Below the pieces are notes generated by a model. The model ran no database searches and was not told the origin of the DNA. It saw only the letters and a program-made list of their open reading frames with translations. DNA of 64,000 nt, taken from the NCBI RefSeq assembly GCF_009720865.1, contig NZ_WNLA01000003.1, positions 346,376 to 410,375 on the forward strand. Reading direction: 5' to 3'. This document shows, in pieces, positions 1-8,846 of this stretch; position 1 is the first letter of the stretch; the number at the start of each line of letters is the position of its first letter. This stretch comes from Pseudoduganella ginsengisoli. GTDB taxonomy: Bacteria > Pseudomonadota > Gammaproteobacteria > Burkholderiales > Burkholderiaceae_D. A program made the position numbers and the translations under genes.

Positions 1-2811
1 GAGCGCATGGACAGCGTGCAAGGCCATCACCTGTTATCGAGCAACGTGCTGGGTTTGCTGGCCGCGTCGGATGGGCGCTTTTTTGTCGGCTACCGCTTTG
101 GCGGCATCAGTCTGTTCGCCCATGGCGCCATGCACAACTTTGGCGAAGCGGAAGGGTTGCCAACCGGGATCGTCATGAGCATCACGGAAGGCCCGGACGG
201 ATCCGTGTGGGCCGCCACCGGCGGCGGACTGGCGGTGTTGCGTCAAGGTGCGGCACGCTTTGACAGGGTGGGGACCGAAAGCGGCCTGCCGCCAGGTATC
301 GCGCGGCAAGTGCTGTTCAGCCCTTCCGGGCGCATGTGGGTTTCCGTCATCGGCGGCATTTATTACCGCGATCCGGGCCAGCAGCGCTTCACCCGCTCCT
401 GGCCGCTGCTGGACTTGATGGGCATGGCGGAAAGCCCCGACGGCACGCTGTGGGGCGGCGATGGCGTCAACCGCTATTACCGGGTCTATGCGGAAGCGCC
501 ACGCGGCCGCGCTGCGCCGGTGGCTGAACTGGACGGCAATGGCATGTTCTTTGACCGCAGCGGCGCCATGTGGCTGCTGAAATCGCACGGGCTGGAATTG
601 CGGCGCGGCGACTGGCGTGCCGCCCCTGGCGCGGGCCAGCAACTGACGACGGACAATGGCATCAGCGGTCCGCTGCCGCAAACGTATTTTGAAGACCGCG
701 AAGGCACCGTGTGGATCGGCACCAGTACAGGGCTGGACCGCTTGCGCCGCAACCGCATCCATACGCTGCCTGTCGCGGCGCCGTTTGACCACCCGGCCAT
801 GGCGCCGCTGGCCGGCGGCGGCATGCTGGTCGGGGATGGTTCGCAGAATCAAACGCTGCACGCCACGGCGCAAGGTTCACTCACTAAAATATTCGGCCGC
901 CCTTACTCCGCCAGCTACACCACCGCCGATGGCGCACTGTGGATGGCCGACAGTACCGAGATACGGCGCATGGAAGGCAACCGTGCCGCCTGGCGCATCG
1001 CGTTGCCCAAGCGTGACGCCACGGCGCAGGCGCTGGTGGTCGACAGCGAAGGCCGGCCATGGATCTCGCTGATGCGCGACGGGCTGCACCGGCTGGAAGG
1101 CGGCGCCTGGCAGCGCAATGGCGGGCTGGCCGCATTGCCGGCACAGCGCGATGCGCTGGCCATGACGCTGGCTGTCGATGACGGCGGCAACGTGTGGGCC
1201 GGCTACTTGCGCAACCGGATTGCCAGGATAGACCGCCGCGACCACGTGCGCCTGTTCACCGATGCGGACGGACTGGAACTGGGCAATGTGCAGGCGCTGC
1301 GCCCCGATGGCCCGCGCCTGTGGGCCGGCGGCGAATTCGGCCTGGCGCTGCTTGACGCTGGCAAGGTATTCCACATTGCCGGCAAGGGCGGCAATGCATT
1401 CCGCGGCATATCCGGCATCGTCCGGACTGGCGCCGGCGAACTATGGCTGCATGGCGCGGATGGCGCCATCCGCATCGCCGCTGCCGACGTGGCGCGCGTG
1501 CTGAAAGACCCGTCATGGCAGGTCCCCTTCGAACGCTTCGACGGCCTCGATGGCTTGCTGGGCAGCGCCGAACAGGTGCACCCGCTGCCATCGCTGGCGC
1601 AAGACAGCGGCGGACGGCTGTGGTTTGCCACGGTCAGCGATATTGCCACGATCGATCCGGCAGCAATTCCCCGCAACGGCCATGCGCCGCCCGTGCAAAT
1701 CCGGGCCGTGCAATCGAATGGCCGCAACTACCCCGTCTTGCCGGGCGTCGTGCTTCCCCGGGGCAGCAGCGATTTGCAGCTGGCGTTTACAGCGTTAAGC
1801 CTGGCCATGCCGGAACGGGTGCGTTTCCGCTACCGGCTGCAAGGCGTGGACCGCGACTGGCAAGATGCCGATGGGCGGCGCTCCGCCTTTTATACGAACC
1901 TGCCGCCAGGCAGCTACCGCTTCGACGTTAGCGCCGCCAATGAAGACGGCGTGTGGAACAACGAAGGCGCGTCGGTCCACATCACCATTCCACCCCTGTT
2001 CACGCAAACACCGTGGTTCGTCGCGCTGCTGGCCATGGCCGGTGCGCTGCTGTTATGGGGCATGTACGTGCTGCGCGTGCGCCATTTGACGGCCCGCATG
2101 CACGACCGCCTGCAAGTAAGGCTGCGCGAACGGGCCCGCATTGCGCGCGGCCTGCATGACACGTTGCTGCAAAGCGTGCAAAGCCTGATCATGTTCTTCG
2201 ACCGCCAGGCGCAGGCGCTGCCGTGCGATATGCAGGAGCGCAAAAAGATTGAACAAACGCTGGAGCTGGCGGACCAGCTGATGATCGAAGGCCGCGACTA
2301 CATTATGGAGTTGCGCAGCGGCGATGCGCCGGGCGACCTCGTGTCCGTGCTGACCGACTACGGCAGCGTGCTGCTGCATGAGCGGCTGCATACCAGCGTG
2401 CAGGGCCATCCCCGCGCGCTGCAGCCGCACGTGCACAGCGAAGTGCATGCGATTGCGCGCGAAGCGCTGTTCAATGCTGCGCGCCATGCACAGGCGGCCC
2501 GCGTGGAACTGGCGCTGGAATATGGGCCGGACTGCTTTACATTGCACATCCAGGACAATGGCTGCGGCCTGGCGCGCGACGTCGCGCGTACCCACTCCCG
2601 TCCCGGCCACTTCGGCCTGGTCGGCATGCGCGAACGGGCCACGGCAATTGGCGCCGCATTCACCGTCAATTCGATGCCGGACCAGGGCACGGCAATCCGC
2701 CTGTCGCTGGACGCCAGGCTGGCCTATGTGGAACGGCGCGGCGCGTGGCTGGCGCGTTTCCTGCCGGGACGCGGCCGGGCTGGCGCAGCGCCTTGCGGCA
2801 TCGAAGAGTGA
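1..2811 (+). CDS. Propeller-type sensor histidine kinase (5' end cut by window edge)
   Basis: Membrane sensor kinase of the two-component-regulator-propeller type. About 580 residues of repeated blade motifs (for example GTVWIGTSTGLDRL) form the periplasmic sensor, followed by a Y_Y_Y-like domain (FRYRLQGVDRDWQ), one membrane segment near residue 680, a HisKA_3 dimerisation box ARGLHDTLLQ with the phospho-acceptor His at about residue 717, and a HATPase domain (DNGCGL, GLVGMRERA). The frame is open to base 1, so the ATG at position 7 may be internal and the real start upstream. The partner regulator is probably the LuxR-type gene at 6818-7465, separated from the kinase by a four-gene operon. 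The ligand is unknown. Confidence 0.9.
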   Translation, partial: ERMDSVQGHHLLSSNVLGLLAASDGRFFVGYRFGGISLFAHGAMHNFGEAEGLPTGIVMSITEGPDGSVWAATGGGLAVLRQGAARFDRVGTESGLPPGIARQVLFSPSGRMWVSVIGGIYYRDPGQQRFTRSWPLLDLMGMAESPDGTLWGGDGVNRYYRVYAEAPRGRAAPVAELDGNGMFFDRSGAMWLLKSHGLELRRGDWRAAPGAGQQLTTDNGISGPLPQTYFEDREGTVWIGTSTGLDRLRRNRIHTLPVAAPFDHPAMAPLAGGGMLVGDGSQNQTLHATAQGSLTKIFGRPYSASYTTADGALWMADSTEIRRMEGNRAAWRIALPKRDATAQALVVDSEGRPWISLMRDGLHRLEGGAWQRNGGLAALPAQRDALAMTLAVDDGGNVWAGYLRNRIARIDRRDHVRLFTDADGLELGNVQALRPDGPRLWAGGEFGLALLDAGKVFHIAGKGGNAFRGISGIVRTGAGELWLHGADGAIRIAAADVARVLKDPSWQVPFERFDGLDGLLGSAEQVHPLPSLAQDSGGRLWFATVSDIATIDPAAIPRNGHAPPVQIRAVQSNGRNYPVLPGVVLPRGSSDLQLAFTALSLAMPERVRFRYRLQGVDRDWQDADGRRSAFYTNLPPGSYRFDVSAANEDGVWNNEGASVHITIPPLFTQTPWFVALLAMAGALLLWGMYVLRVRHLTARMHDRLQVRLRERARIARGLHDTLLQSVQSLIMFFDRQAQALPCDMQERKKIEQTLELADQLMIEGRDYIMELRSGDAPGDLVSVLTDYGSVLLHERLHTSVQGHPRALQPHVHSEVHAIAREALFNAARHAQAARVELALEYGPDCFTLHIQDNGCGLARDVARTHSRPGHFGLVGMRERATAIGAAFTVNSMPDQGTAIRLSLDARLAYVERRGAWLARFLPGRGRAGAAPCGIEE

Positions 2812-2825
2812 CACGCTTTTCGTCC

Positions 2826-2843
2826 CTCCCCCGATCGAGGTAG
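2826..2843. promoter_or_regulatory. Imperfect inverted repeat, candidate operator of the LuxR-type regulator
   Basis: The 18-mer CTCCCCCGATCGAGGTAG matches 16 of 18 positions of the perfect palindrome at 7546-7563. Its centre lies about 104 bp upstream of the hydrolase start at 2939. Sharing by two promoters that flank the same two-component genes suggests an operator. Which protein binds it is inference. Confidence 0.5.
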
Positions 2844-2938
2844 CCCATCCTGCCCCTTAGGGCCGATTCCCCGCAGCGGCCCTGTTGTTACGCTCTCAAG
2901 TGTGCATTTTTTACATTTCACTTGAACTGAGGGCGTCC

Positions 2939-3913
2939 ATGACCAACAAAACTTCCCCCGCCAATCCGCGCCGCCGCCACGCTCTCGTGGGCGCGGCGGT
3001 TGCCGCTGCTGCCGCACCTATGGCAGGCGCGGCTCCTGCCAAAGGCGCTGCCAATGGCGCCGCCAAAGGCCACGCCAGCTTCGCGGGCACCATCATCACG
3101 CGCGATGGCGTATCGCTGTATTACAAGGACTGGGGCCCGCGCGACGGCCAACCCATCGTGTTCAGCCACGGCTGGCCGCTGTCGTCGGACAGCTGGGAAT
3201 CGCAAATGATATTCCTGGCCAGCCAGGGCTACCGCTGCATCGCCCATGACCGCCGTGGCCATGGCCGTTCCAGCCAGCCGTGGGATGGCAACGACATGGA
3301 CCATTACGCTGACGACCTGGCGCAAGTGCTCGACACGCTGGACATCAAAAACGCCGTGCTGGTGGGCTTTTCCACCGGTGGCGGCGAAGTGGCGCGCTAT
3401 ATCGGCCGCCATGGCAGCAAGCGCGTGGCAAAAGCCGTGCTGGTGGCTGCCGTGCCGCCATTGATGCTGAAAACCCCCGCCAATCCGGGCGGCTTGCCCA
3501 TGTCCGTCTTCGATGGCATCCGCGCAGGTTCGCTGGCGGACCGCTCGCAGCTGTACCTCGACATTGCCGGCGGCCCGTTCTATGGCTTCAACCGTCCGGG
3601 CGCAAAAGTATCGCAAGGCTTGATCAATGCATGGTGGGCGCAAGGCATGCAGGGCGGCCACAAGAACATGTATGACTGCATCAAGGCGTTTTCGGAAACC
3701 GACTTCACGGAAGACCTGAAGAAAATCACTGTGCCGACCCTGATCGTGCATGGCGACGATGACCAGATCGTGCCCATCGATGCGGCCGGCCGTGCATCGG
3801 CCAGGCTGGTGAAAGGTTCGACGTTGCTTGTGTATGCCGGTGCGCCGCACGGCCTGACCGATACCCATAAAGACAAATTGAATGCCGACCTGCTGGCATT
3901 CATCAAAGCTTGA
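2939..3913 (+). CDS. Secreted alpha/beta hydrolase, non-heme haloperoxidase-like
   Basis: Alpha/beta-hydrolase fold enzyme of the cofactor-free haloperoxidase/arylesterase group. Visible motifs are the oxyanion HGW segment ([13 protein letters not shown]), the nucleophile elbow GFSTGG with Ser at about residue 145, the acid segment [10 protein letters not shown] and the late His in GAPHGL. The N-terminus reads [19 protein letters not shown], a twin-arginine-like signal, so Tat export is likely. The start was set at 2939 (MTNKTS), because an in-frame ATG at 2885 would add 18 residues before the signal. It is first in an operon with an isochorismatase, a XapX protein and an amidohydrolase. The substrate is unknown. 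Confidence 0.88.
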   Translation: MTNKTSPANPRRRHALVGAAVAAAAAPMAGAAPAKGAANGAAKGHASFAGTIITRDGVSLYYKDWGPRDGQPIVFSHGWPLSSDSWESQMIFLASQGYRCIAHDRRGHGRSSQPWDGNDMDHYADDLAQVLDTLDIKNAVLVGFSTGGGEVARYIGRHGSKRVAKAVLVAAVPPLMLKTPANPGGLPMSVFDGIRAGSLADRSQLYLDIAGGPFYGFNRPGAKVSQGLINAWWAQGMQGGHKNMYDCIKAFSETDFTEDLKKITVPTLIVHGDDDQIVPIDAAGRASARLVKGSTLLVYAGAPHGLTDTHKDKLNADLLAFIKA

Positions 3914-3948
3914 TTCACCAGCCCTTCCCCCAACCAAGGAACCATGCC

Positions 3949-4602
3949 ATGACCATTACCGCCACCCCAACGCCAGGCGCCCTGCTGCTGTCGCCACAGG
4001 ATCACACGCTGATCATGATCGACCACCAGTCGCAAATGTCGTTCGCCACGCATTCGATCGACGCCGTCACCCTGCGCAACAATGCCGCGCTGGTGGCGCA
4101 CGCTGCCGCCGGGTTCAATGTATCGGCCATCCTCACCACCGTGGCCGAGAAAAGTTTTTCCGGCCCCATGTTTGATGAAATCAAGGAAGCCTTCCCGCGC
4201 GCGGAAGCCATCGACCGCACGTCGATGAATACGTGGGAAGACGCCAACGTCATCAAACAAGTCAATGCGATCGGCAAGAAACGCATTGTGCTGGCGGGCT
4301 TGTGGACGTCTGTGTGCATCGTCGGTCCGGCACTATCCGCGCTGGACCAGGGCTTTGAAGTGTACGTGATTGCCGATGCCTGCGGCGACGTGTCGCTGGA
4401 AGCGCATGAACGCGCAATGGACCGCATGGTGCAGGCTGGCGCACGCCCGATCACGTCGCTGCAATATATGCTGGAACTGCAACGCGACTGGGCCCGCACG
4501 GAAACCTATGACCTGACCACCTGCATCGCGAAGAAATTCGGCGGCGCTTACGGCTTGGGTATTATTTACGCGAAGTCCATGTTCAACGCGCACGAAGGCT
4601 AA
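3949..4602 (+). CDS. Isochorismatase-family cysteine hydrolase (YcaC-like)
   Basis: Cysteine hydrolase of the isochorismatase/nicotinamidase superfamily, closest by eye to YcaC-type proteins. The catalytic Asp is D25 in LIMIDHQ and the nucleophile is C123 in WTSVC, preceded by the usual beta strand RIVLAGLW. The start is the ATG at 3949, with AAGGAA upstream. An in-frame TTG at 3910 overlaps the previous stop and looks less likely. It lies 35 bp downstream of the hydrolase gene, in the same operon. At 217 residues it has normal family length. The exact substrate cannot be read from sequence. Confidence 0.88.
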   Translation: MTITATPTPGALLLSPQDHTLIMIDHQSQMSFATHSIDAVTLRNNAALVAHAAAGFNVSAILTTVAEKSFSGPMFDEIKEAFPRAEAIDRTSMNTWEDANVIKQVNAIGKKRIVLAGLWTSVCIVGPALSALDQGFEVYVIADACGDVSLEAHERAMDRMVQAGARPITSLQYMLELQRDWARTETYDLTTCIAKKFGGAYGLGIIYAKSMFNAHEG

Positions 4603-4611
4603 GGCTAAAAC

Positions 4612-4950
4612 ATGAAGCTGTATCTCGCCTCGCTGGCTGCCGGCCTGCTGGTCGGCATTATCTACGGAGTGCTGAACGTGCGCTCCCCGGCGCCGCCGGT
4701 GGTGGCGCTGGTCGGGTTGCTTGGCATCCTGCTAGGCGAGCAGTTGCCTCCTTTGATCAAACAATGGAGGCAACTGCCCACCGCGCATAGCGCGAGGCTC
4801 GATCAGCAAATGAGGCCCCCACTGGTTAAACTGTGGAGGCTACCGGCTGAAGCGCGCACTGCCTGGCTTAATGAACAAGTCAAGCCGCACTGCTTCGGCC
4901 AATTGCCCGGAGCTTCCGCCAACTCCACTTCGGAGGTGAAAACGTCATGA
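4612..4950 (+). CDS. XapX-domain (DUF1427) small membrane protein
   Basis: The first 50 residues match the XapX/DUF1427 family: two hydrophobic segments (YLASLAAGLLVGIIYGVL and VVALVGLLGILLG) around the conserved VRSPAPP turn, ending in GEQLPPLIKQW. XapX domains are typically 50-60 residues. Here a hydrophilic tail of about 60 residues follows, rich in R, Q and P, with two similar segments (LIKQWRQLPTAHSARLDQQ and LVKLWRLPAEARTAWLNEQ), suggesting an internal duplication. Its stop overlaps the next gene's start (ATGA), so the two are translationally coupled. Its molecular role is unknown. Confidence 0.85.
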   Translation: MKLYLASLAAGLLVGIIYGVLNVRSPAPPVVALVGLLGILLGEQLPPLIKQWRQLPTAHSARLDQQMRPPLVKLWRLPAEARTAWLNEQVKPHCFGQLPGASANSTSEVKTS

Positions 4951-6815
4951 ACGCTCCACGCTACCCAGACCTGATCCTGCATAACGGCCGTTTCACGACG
5001 CTGGACCGCACCAATCCCACGGCCAATGCCGTCGCGATCCGCGATGGCCGCTTTACCGATGTCGGCGATGCGCGCGCCATCCTGCCGCTGGCGGGGCCGG
5101 CCACGAACATCATTGATTTGCAGGGCCGCCCCGTGCTGCCCGGCTTGATCGACAACCACCTGCACCTGATCCGCGGCGGTTTGAACTACAACATGGAATT
5201 GCGGTGGGACGGCGTGCGCAGCCTGGCCGATGCGATGGCCATGTTGCGCGCCCAGGTGGCCATCACCCCCGCGCCGCAATGGGTGCGCGTGGTGGGCGGG
5301 TTCACGGAACACCAGTTCGCGGAAAAGCGCTTGCCGACATTGGAAGAATTGAATGCGGCAGCGCCGGATACACCGGTATTCATCCTGCACCTGTATGACC
5401 GCGCCTTGCTCAATGGCGCCGCGCTGCGCGCCGTCGGCTACACGAAAGACACGCCGGAACCGCCGGGCGGGCAAATCCTGCGCGACAGTGCGGGCAACCC
5501 GACCGGCCTGCTGCTGGCCAAGCCCAATGCATCGATCCTGTACGCGACATTGGCGAAAGGCCCGAAACTGCCGCCGGACTACCAAAAGAATTCCACACGC
5601 CACTTCATGCGCGAGTTGAACCGCCTTGGTGTCACCGGCGCGCTCGATGCGGGCGGCGGCTTCCAGAATTATCCGGATGATTACCAGATCATTGAAGAAC
5701 TGGCGAAAGAAGGCGCGCTGACCGTTCGCCTCGCATACAACCTGTTCACGCAAAAGCCCAAGGAAGAAAAAGACGATTTCCTGAAATGGACGGCGTCGAG
5801 CAAATACCAGCAAGGCGACGATTATTTCCGCCATAACGGCGCCGGTGAAATGCTGGTGTTTTCCGCCGCCGACTTTGAAGACTTCCGCCAGCCGCGCCCC
5901 GACATGGCGCCCAATATGGAAGACGACCTGGAAGGCGTGGTGCGCATCCTGGCGCAAAACCGCTGGCCGTGGCGCATGCATGCAACGTATGACGAAACGA
6001 TTTCCCGCGCGCTGGATGTGTTCGAGAAGGTCAACAAGGACATCCCGCTACAAGGCTTGCACTGGTTCTTCGACCATGCGGAAACCATTTCGCCGCAATC
6101 GATCGACCGCATAGCCGCGCTGGGCGGCGGCGTCGCCGTGCAGCACCGCATGGCATACCAGGGCGAATATTTTGTCGAGCGCTATGGCGCAGCGGCTGCG
6201 GAAGCCACGCCGCCCGTCGCGCATATGCTGCGTTCCGGCGTCAATGTGTCGGCCGGCACCGACGCCACGCGCGTCGCGTCGTACAACCCGTGGGTGTCGC
6301 TGTCATGGCTGGTGACGGGACAGACGGTCGGCGGCTTGCGCATCACACCGCGCCACAATTGCCTGGACCGCGATGAAGCGCTGCGCATGTGGACGGAAAA
6401 CGTCACGTGGTTTTCCAATGAAGTGGGCAAGAAAGGCCGCATCGCGCCCGGCATGCTGGCGGACCTGCTGGTGCCGGACCGCGATTTCTTCACGTGCGCG
6501 GAAAGCGACATCGCCGACACGACTTCGCTGCTGACGATGGTGGGCGGCAAAGTCGTGTATGCGGCAGGACCGTTTGCGGATTACGATGCACCGATTCCGC
6601 CCGCCATGCCGGACTGGTCGCCCGTGCGGCGCTATGGCGGCTTTGCCGCGTGGGGAGCGAAAACCGCACCGGCCGTGCAGCAGGCGGCATGCGGCTGTTC
6701 CAGCCGTTGCGGCATGCATGGCCACCAGCACGCCACCGCATGGACCAAATCGCTACCCGTGTCGGACTTGAAAAGTTTCTGGGGCGCGCTGGGATGCTCG
6801 TGCTGGGCAGTTTGA
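4947..6815 (+). CDS. Amidohydrolase family 3 protein (YtcJ-like) with Cys-rich tail
   Basis: Metal-dependent amidohydrolase of the YtcJ/N-acyl-amino-acid deacylase-like group. It begins with the typical beta-sandwich strands (LILHNGRFTTLD and IIDLQGRPVLPGLIDNHLHL, where HLH is the metal motif). Later signatures are HWFFDHAETI, VSAGTDATRVASYNPW and IAPGMLADLLVPDRDFF. The start overlaps the XapX stop, with GGAGGT just upstream. After the catalytic domain there is an odd tail of about 55 residues containing ACGCSSRCGMHGHQH and GCSCW, six Cys plus His, which could bind metal. It is last in the operon and ends just before the convergent regulator gene. Confidence 0.88.
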   Translation: MNAPRYPDLILHNGRFTTLDRTNPTANAVAIRDGRFTDVGDARAILPLAGPATNIIDLQGRPVLPGLIDNHLHLIRGGLNYNMELRWDGVRSLADAMAMLRAQVAITPAPQWVRVVGGFTEHQFAEKRLPTLEELNAAAPDTPVFILHLYDRALLNGAALRAVGYTKDTPEPPGGQILRDSAGNPTGLLLAKPNASILYATLAKGPKLPPDYQKNSTRHFMRELNRLGVTGALDAGGGFQNYPDDYQIIEELAKEGALTVRLAYNLFTQKPKEEKDDFLKWTASSKYQQGDDYFRHNGAGEMLVFSAADFEDFRQPRPDMAPNMEDDLEGVVRILAQNRWPWRMHATYDETISRALDVFEKVNKDIPLQGLHWFFDHAETISPQSIDRIAALGGGVAVQHRMAYQGEYFVERYGAAAAEATPPVAHMLRSGVNVSAGTDATRVASYNPWVSLSWLVTGQTVGGLRITPRHNCLDRDEALRMWTENVTWFSNEVGKKGRIAPGMLADLLVPDRDFFTCAESDIADTTSLLTMVGGKVVYAAGPFADYDAPIPPAMPDWSPVRRYGGFAAWGAKTAPAVQQAACGCSSRCGMHGHQHATAWTKSLPVSDLKSFWGALGCSCWAV

Positions 6816-6817
6816 TG

Positions 6818-7465
6818 TTACAGCGACAGGAAGCCCCGCTTCAGCGCCAAGGTCACCGCATGCGTGCGGTCATTGGCGCCCAGCTTGGACAGGATCGTGC
6901 GCATATGCGCCTTCACGGTTTCTTCGGCGATCGCCAGCTGCAGCGCAATGCGCTTGTTGGAATTGCCGGCCGCAGCACAGCGCAGCACCTCTGTTTCGCG
7001 GTCGCTGAGCATGGCGTCGCCCATGTGCTGCGCCAGTTCCATCGCAATCTCGGATGGCACGTGGCGCAAGCCCGCATGCACGGCGCGCACGGCATCGAGC
7101 AGGTCCTTGCGCACGCTGCTTTTCAACAGGAAGCCGGATGCGCCGGCCTGCAATGCGCGCCGGATTTGCGCATCGCCTTTATAGGTGGTCAACATCAGCA
7201 CGCGGGCGTGGGAAAAATCGTGGCGGATGGTTTGCAGCGCCGTCACGCCGCACATGTCCGGCATCGCGATATCCATGATGGTGACATCGGGCCGGCAAGC
7301 GGCAAAGGCATCGACGGCCGCGCGGCCATCGCCCGCTTCACCTGCCACGCACATGTCAGGTTGCGCCGCGATGGTTTCGGCCAGGCCGGCGCGCAGCAGC
7401 GGGTGGTCATCCACGACCAGCACACGGATCGGCGCTGCGGAAGAAACTGGATCGTACGGGCTCAC
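6818..7465 (-). CDS. NarL/FixJ-type LuxR response regulator
   Basis: DNA-binding response regulator. The receiver domain begins IRVLVVDDHPLLRAGL with the phospho-acceptor Asp in VTIMDIAMPD, followed by MLTTYKGD and a LuxR-type helix-turn-helix (LSDRETEVLRCAAAGNSNKRIA and ETVKAHMRTILSKLG). I placed the start at the GTG at 7465 because a strong AGGAGGT lies 5 bp before it. An open frame to 7543 adds 26 unlikely residues. It probably pairs with the propeller kinase at the left edge, since both belong to the NarL/HisKA_3 class. It diverges from doxX across a perfect palindrome. Confidence 0.92.
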   Translation of the reverse strand: MSPYDPVSSAAPIRVLVVDDHPLLRAGLAETIAAQPDMCVAGEAGDGRAAVDAFAACRPDVTIMDIAMPDMCGVTALQTIRHDFSHARVLMLTTYKGDAQIRRALQAGASGFLLKSSVRKDLLDAVRAVHAGLRHVPSEIAMELAQHMGDAMLSDRETEVLRCAAAGNSNKRIALQLAIAEETVKAHMRTILSKLGANDRTHAVTLALKRGFLSL

Positions 7466-7544
7466 GCGATACCTCCTGCGGGCGCTGTGGAACATGCGGG
7501 CAATATAACAAGACATTGCCTTACCGGCAACGTTATCACCCACG

Positions 7545-7564
7545 CCTACCTCGATCGAGGTAGG
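7545..7564. promoter_or_regulatory. Perfect 20-bp palindrome, candidate operator before doxX
   Basis: CCTACCTCGATCGAGGTAGG is a perfect inverted repeat between the divergent regulator and doxX genes. A possible -10 element TATTCT at 7565-7570 follows directly, so the palindrome would cover the -35 region of doxX. A related copy lies at 2826-2843. Confidence 0.6.
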
Positions 7565-7587
7565 TATTCTTCATCCGGAGTCCCATC

Positions 7588-8004
7588 ATGACGCCCCCCT
7601 CCCGCTGGTGCGCGCTGCTGCATTCGCCGTTCGTGCACTGGCTATGTTTGCTGATGCTGTGTGCCGCTTACCTGCAAGGCGGCTTGACCAAGCTGGCCGG
7701 CTTCGATGGCGCGGTCGCCGAGATGCGCCACTTCGGCTTGTCCCCGGCCGGCCCCATGGCCGTGCTGGTGATTGCCGGTGAACTGGGCGCGTCGCTGCTT
7801 GTGCTGACGGGCCGCGCGCGCTGGCTGGGTGCGGCCGGACTGGCGCTGTTCACGCTGGCCGCCACCCTGGTCGCCAACCGCTATTGGGAAATGCAGGGCA
7901 TGGAGCGCTTCATGGCGGCCAATGCGTTTTACGAACACCTGGGACTGGCCGGCGCATTCGTGCTGGTCGCGTGCCAGGACCTGGACCGGCGCCAACGCAC
8001 ATGA
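7588..8004 (+). CDS. DoxX-family membrane protein
   Basis: Small integral membrane protein of the DoxX family: four hydrophobic helices in 138 residues, with the family's signature start to helix 1 and the loop YLQGGLTKLAGF, and the segment FGLSPAGPMAVLVIAGELGASLLVLTG shown only in part here. DoxX proteins are often linked to thiol or oxidative stress, but their biochemical role is uncertain. The start has GGAG 7 bp upstream. The gene follows a perfect palindrome and overlaps the next gene by ATGA, so it forms a two-gene operon, probably under the neighbouring response regulator. Confidence 0.85.
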   Translation: MTPPSRWCALLHSPFVHWLCLLMLCAAYLQGGLTKLAGFDGAVAEMRHFGLSPAGPMAVLVIAGELGASLLVLTGRARWLGAAGLALFTLAATLVANRYWEMQGMERFMAANAFYEHLGLAGAFVLVACQDLDRRQRT

Positions 8005-8660
8005 GCACGGAACCTTCGCGCAATACCGGTGCGCTGCTGAGTTTCCTGGCCGGCTATGCCGATACCGTGGGCTTCGTCGGCCTGGGCGGCTTGTTCACAG
8101 CGCACGTGACGGGCAACTTCGTGCTGCTCGGGTATGCGCTGGTGGGGCCCGTGCAGGGCATCGTGCCCAAGCTGCTGGCTTTCCCCGTATTCGTGCTGGC
8201 CATTGCCGCCACACGCTTGCTGATCGGACGCTGGCAGCAGCAAGGCAATCCGGCGCTGTCGTATGCCATGGCCTTGCAGGCAGCGCTGCTGGCCAGTGCG
8301 GCAGCCGCCGCATGGCTGGGCGGCCCCGTCACGGCGCCCGATACGCCGGCCGCACTGGCGTGCGGCATGCTGTGCGTGGCCGCGATGGCGGCGCAAAACG
8401 CGTATGGCAAGCTGCTGTTGCCGCAGTTGCCCGCCACCACCGTCATGACAGGCAATGTCACGCAACTGGTGATTGCCATGACCGATGCGCGGGGCGGCAA
8501 CTGGCCGCCTGCCGCCGGCAACGTGCTGGCCGGCGTGCTCGGGTTTGCCGCCGGCGCCGGCTGCGGCGCATGGCTGGCGCATCGCTCGCTGCCGCTGGCC
8601 ATGCTGTCCGCCGGCGCTCTGCCGCTGCTGCTGGCGTGGCGGATGCGGCACGCAGCCTGA
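8001..8660 (+). CDS. DUF1275 (YoaK-like) membrane protein
   Basis: Integral membrane protein of the DUF1275/YoaK family, about 219 residues with six hydrophobic segments. The diagnostic opening is LLSFLAGYADTVGFVGLGGLFTAHVTGN, of which FTAHVTGN is the family hallmark, and a second pseudo-repeat has TTVMTGNVTQL. The start overlaps the doxX stop (ATGA). Upstream extension in this frame only runs through doxX. A rho-independent terminator follows. Function in the family is not established. Context suggests it is co-induced with DoxX. Confidence 0.85.
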   Translation: MSTEPSRNTGALLSFLAGYADTVGFVGLGGLFTAHVTGNFVLLGYALVGPVQGIVPKLLAFPVFVLAIAATRLLIGRWQQQGNPALSYAMALQAALLASAAAAAWLGGPVTAPDTPAALACGMLCVAAMAAQNAYGKLLLPQLPATTVMTGNVTQLVIAMTDARGGNWPPAAGNVLAGVLGFAAGAGCGAWLAHRSLPLAMLSAGALPLLLAWRMRHAA

Positions 8661-8677
8661 CACCTTATCCCCTCTTC

Positions 8678-8703
8678 AAGCCGGCCATGCGCCGGCTTTT
8701 TTC
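8678..8703 (+). terminator. Rho-independent terminator after the doxX operon
   Basis: The stem is AAGCCGGC (8678-8685) with GCCGGCTT (8691-8698), a 5-nt loop and a run of T, 17 bp after the DUF1275 stop. Confidence 0.85.
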
Positions 8704-8846
8704 GTTTACACAACACTAAAACATAACGTGTGCTTTTCTGCCACGTTTACGTAGTAATATTACACACCCACTATGCATGATGCCTAAAACCCGACTACAA
8801 ACAATCATGTAGTGGCTCAAATTATTAAAAATCAGGGAGACATACC

